This document shows positions 63,561 to 64,000 of a DNA stretch of 64,000 nucleotides, one piece after another. The stretch is from Sphagnum magellanicum. Taxonomy: Eukaryota; Streptophyta; Sphagnopsida; Sphagnales; Sphagnaceae. Position numbers and translations under genes: made by a program. The stretch lies in contig CM038912.1 in assembly GCA_021904315.1 (NCBI GenBank), forward strand, positions 3,249,061 through 3,313,060, given 5' to 3'. The notes under the pieces are model-generated. The model was not told the origin of the DNA. It did not search any database and saw nothing but the letters and a program-made list of their open reading frames with translations. Each line of letters starts with the position of its first letter. Position 1 is the stretch's first letter.

Positions 63561-64000
63561 TCATGTTTGATTAATGTTAACAACAAGGCTAAGAGGAAGG
63601 TTGTAAACCCTAACCAAGTAAACAATCTGTGAGACCATCATATGGCCTTGTTTCTCCTAATCATTTGGAAGTTTACCTAAATGGTTGTTATAGGTTTGTG
63701 AAACCACCAATTAAAATGAAACCACATAAATGTTCTTGTCTGATTCATTGGCATCTTGAGCTTATCTAGCACTTGAGGTGTTATTTTTGTAAAAAAACCA
63801 ATGATGATTGGTTAAACAATTCTTGCATGGAGTGAAACACTTGCTTCCCACATTTTCAAAAATAACTCAATCAATTCATTTGTTTCTTCAGGAATACATG
63901 CCAATGGTGTCATGTGTTGAACTTAAGGAACAAACGTTTGTTGCCTTGCCACACATGCTTGAACATAAGCTTGAACCTCTCCATTGTTGGTGAACCATTC
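63561..64000. other. Probable upstream part of the transposase relic
   Basis: On the - strand, short frames (for example PQVLDKLKMPMNQTRTFMWF near 63730-63790) may be the helix-turn-helix to core linker of the same transposase, but stops are frequent and the family match is weak. Confidence 0.3.

Noticed and set aside
1-64000. tRNA, rRNA or other structured RNA genes
   Set aside because: No cloverleaf-like segment with conserved A/B boxes and no rRNA-like stretch was noticed on reading; a covariance-model scan would be decisive.

Overview
This is a nuclear segment of a land-plant genome. The supporting evidence is: genes with short GT-AG introns, a class II trehalose-6-phosphate synthase of plant type, a relic of a PPR-DYW organelle RNA-editing factor, and long AT-rich spacers full of microsatellites and decayed transposons. 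I cannot name the species. A seedless plant is a guess from the MLKL-like kinase and the pogo-like transposase.

Left part (1-29.5 kb), gene-rich. Two head-to-tail SERAC1-like alpha/beta-hydrolase genes lie on the + strand. Copy 1 (70-1854, 5' end outside the window) keeps its motifs. Copy 2 (5206-10909) has the same exon phases but is dead: its nucleophile Ser codon reads Arg and two in-frame stops follow. A complete 3,722-bp hAT transposon (5640-9361), with an 8-bp target duplication, sits in its first intron. Next, on the - strand, comes a long locus with a PHD finger at its 5' end and a large Ser/Arg/Gly/Pro-rich protein at its 3' end (11794-19942; one gene or two adjacent genes). It is followed by a complete four-exon class II TPS gene (25265-28684, -).

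Middle and right part (29.5-64 kb), gene-poor. It holds minisatellites, foldback and MITE-like elements, and microsatellites. It also holds three recognisable coding relics or near-relics: a frameshifted PPR-DYW pseudogene (about 48509-50180, -); a single-exon MLKL-like kinase (57710-59590, +) that is open except for one TGA; and a pogo/DDE_1-like transposase relic (about 62850-63560, -) whose stops lie mostly where the family has tryptophan.

The genes do not form a pathway. The window mainly records genome dynamics: tandem duplication, transposon insertion in an intron, catalytic-residue loss, and decay by transition-type mutations. No convincing new multi-gene system was found. The items most worth following are the hAT element with its dated insertion, the one-stop MLKL-like kinase, and the PHD-containing locus of unrecognised architecture.
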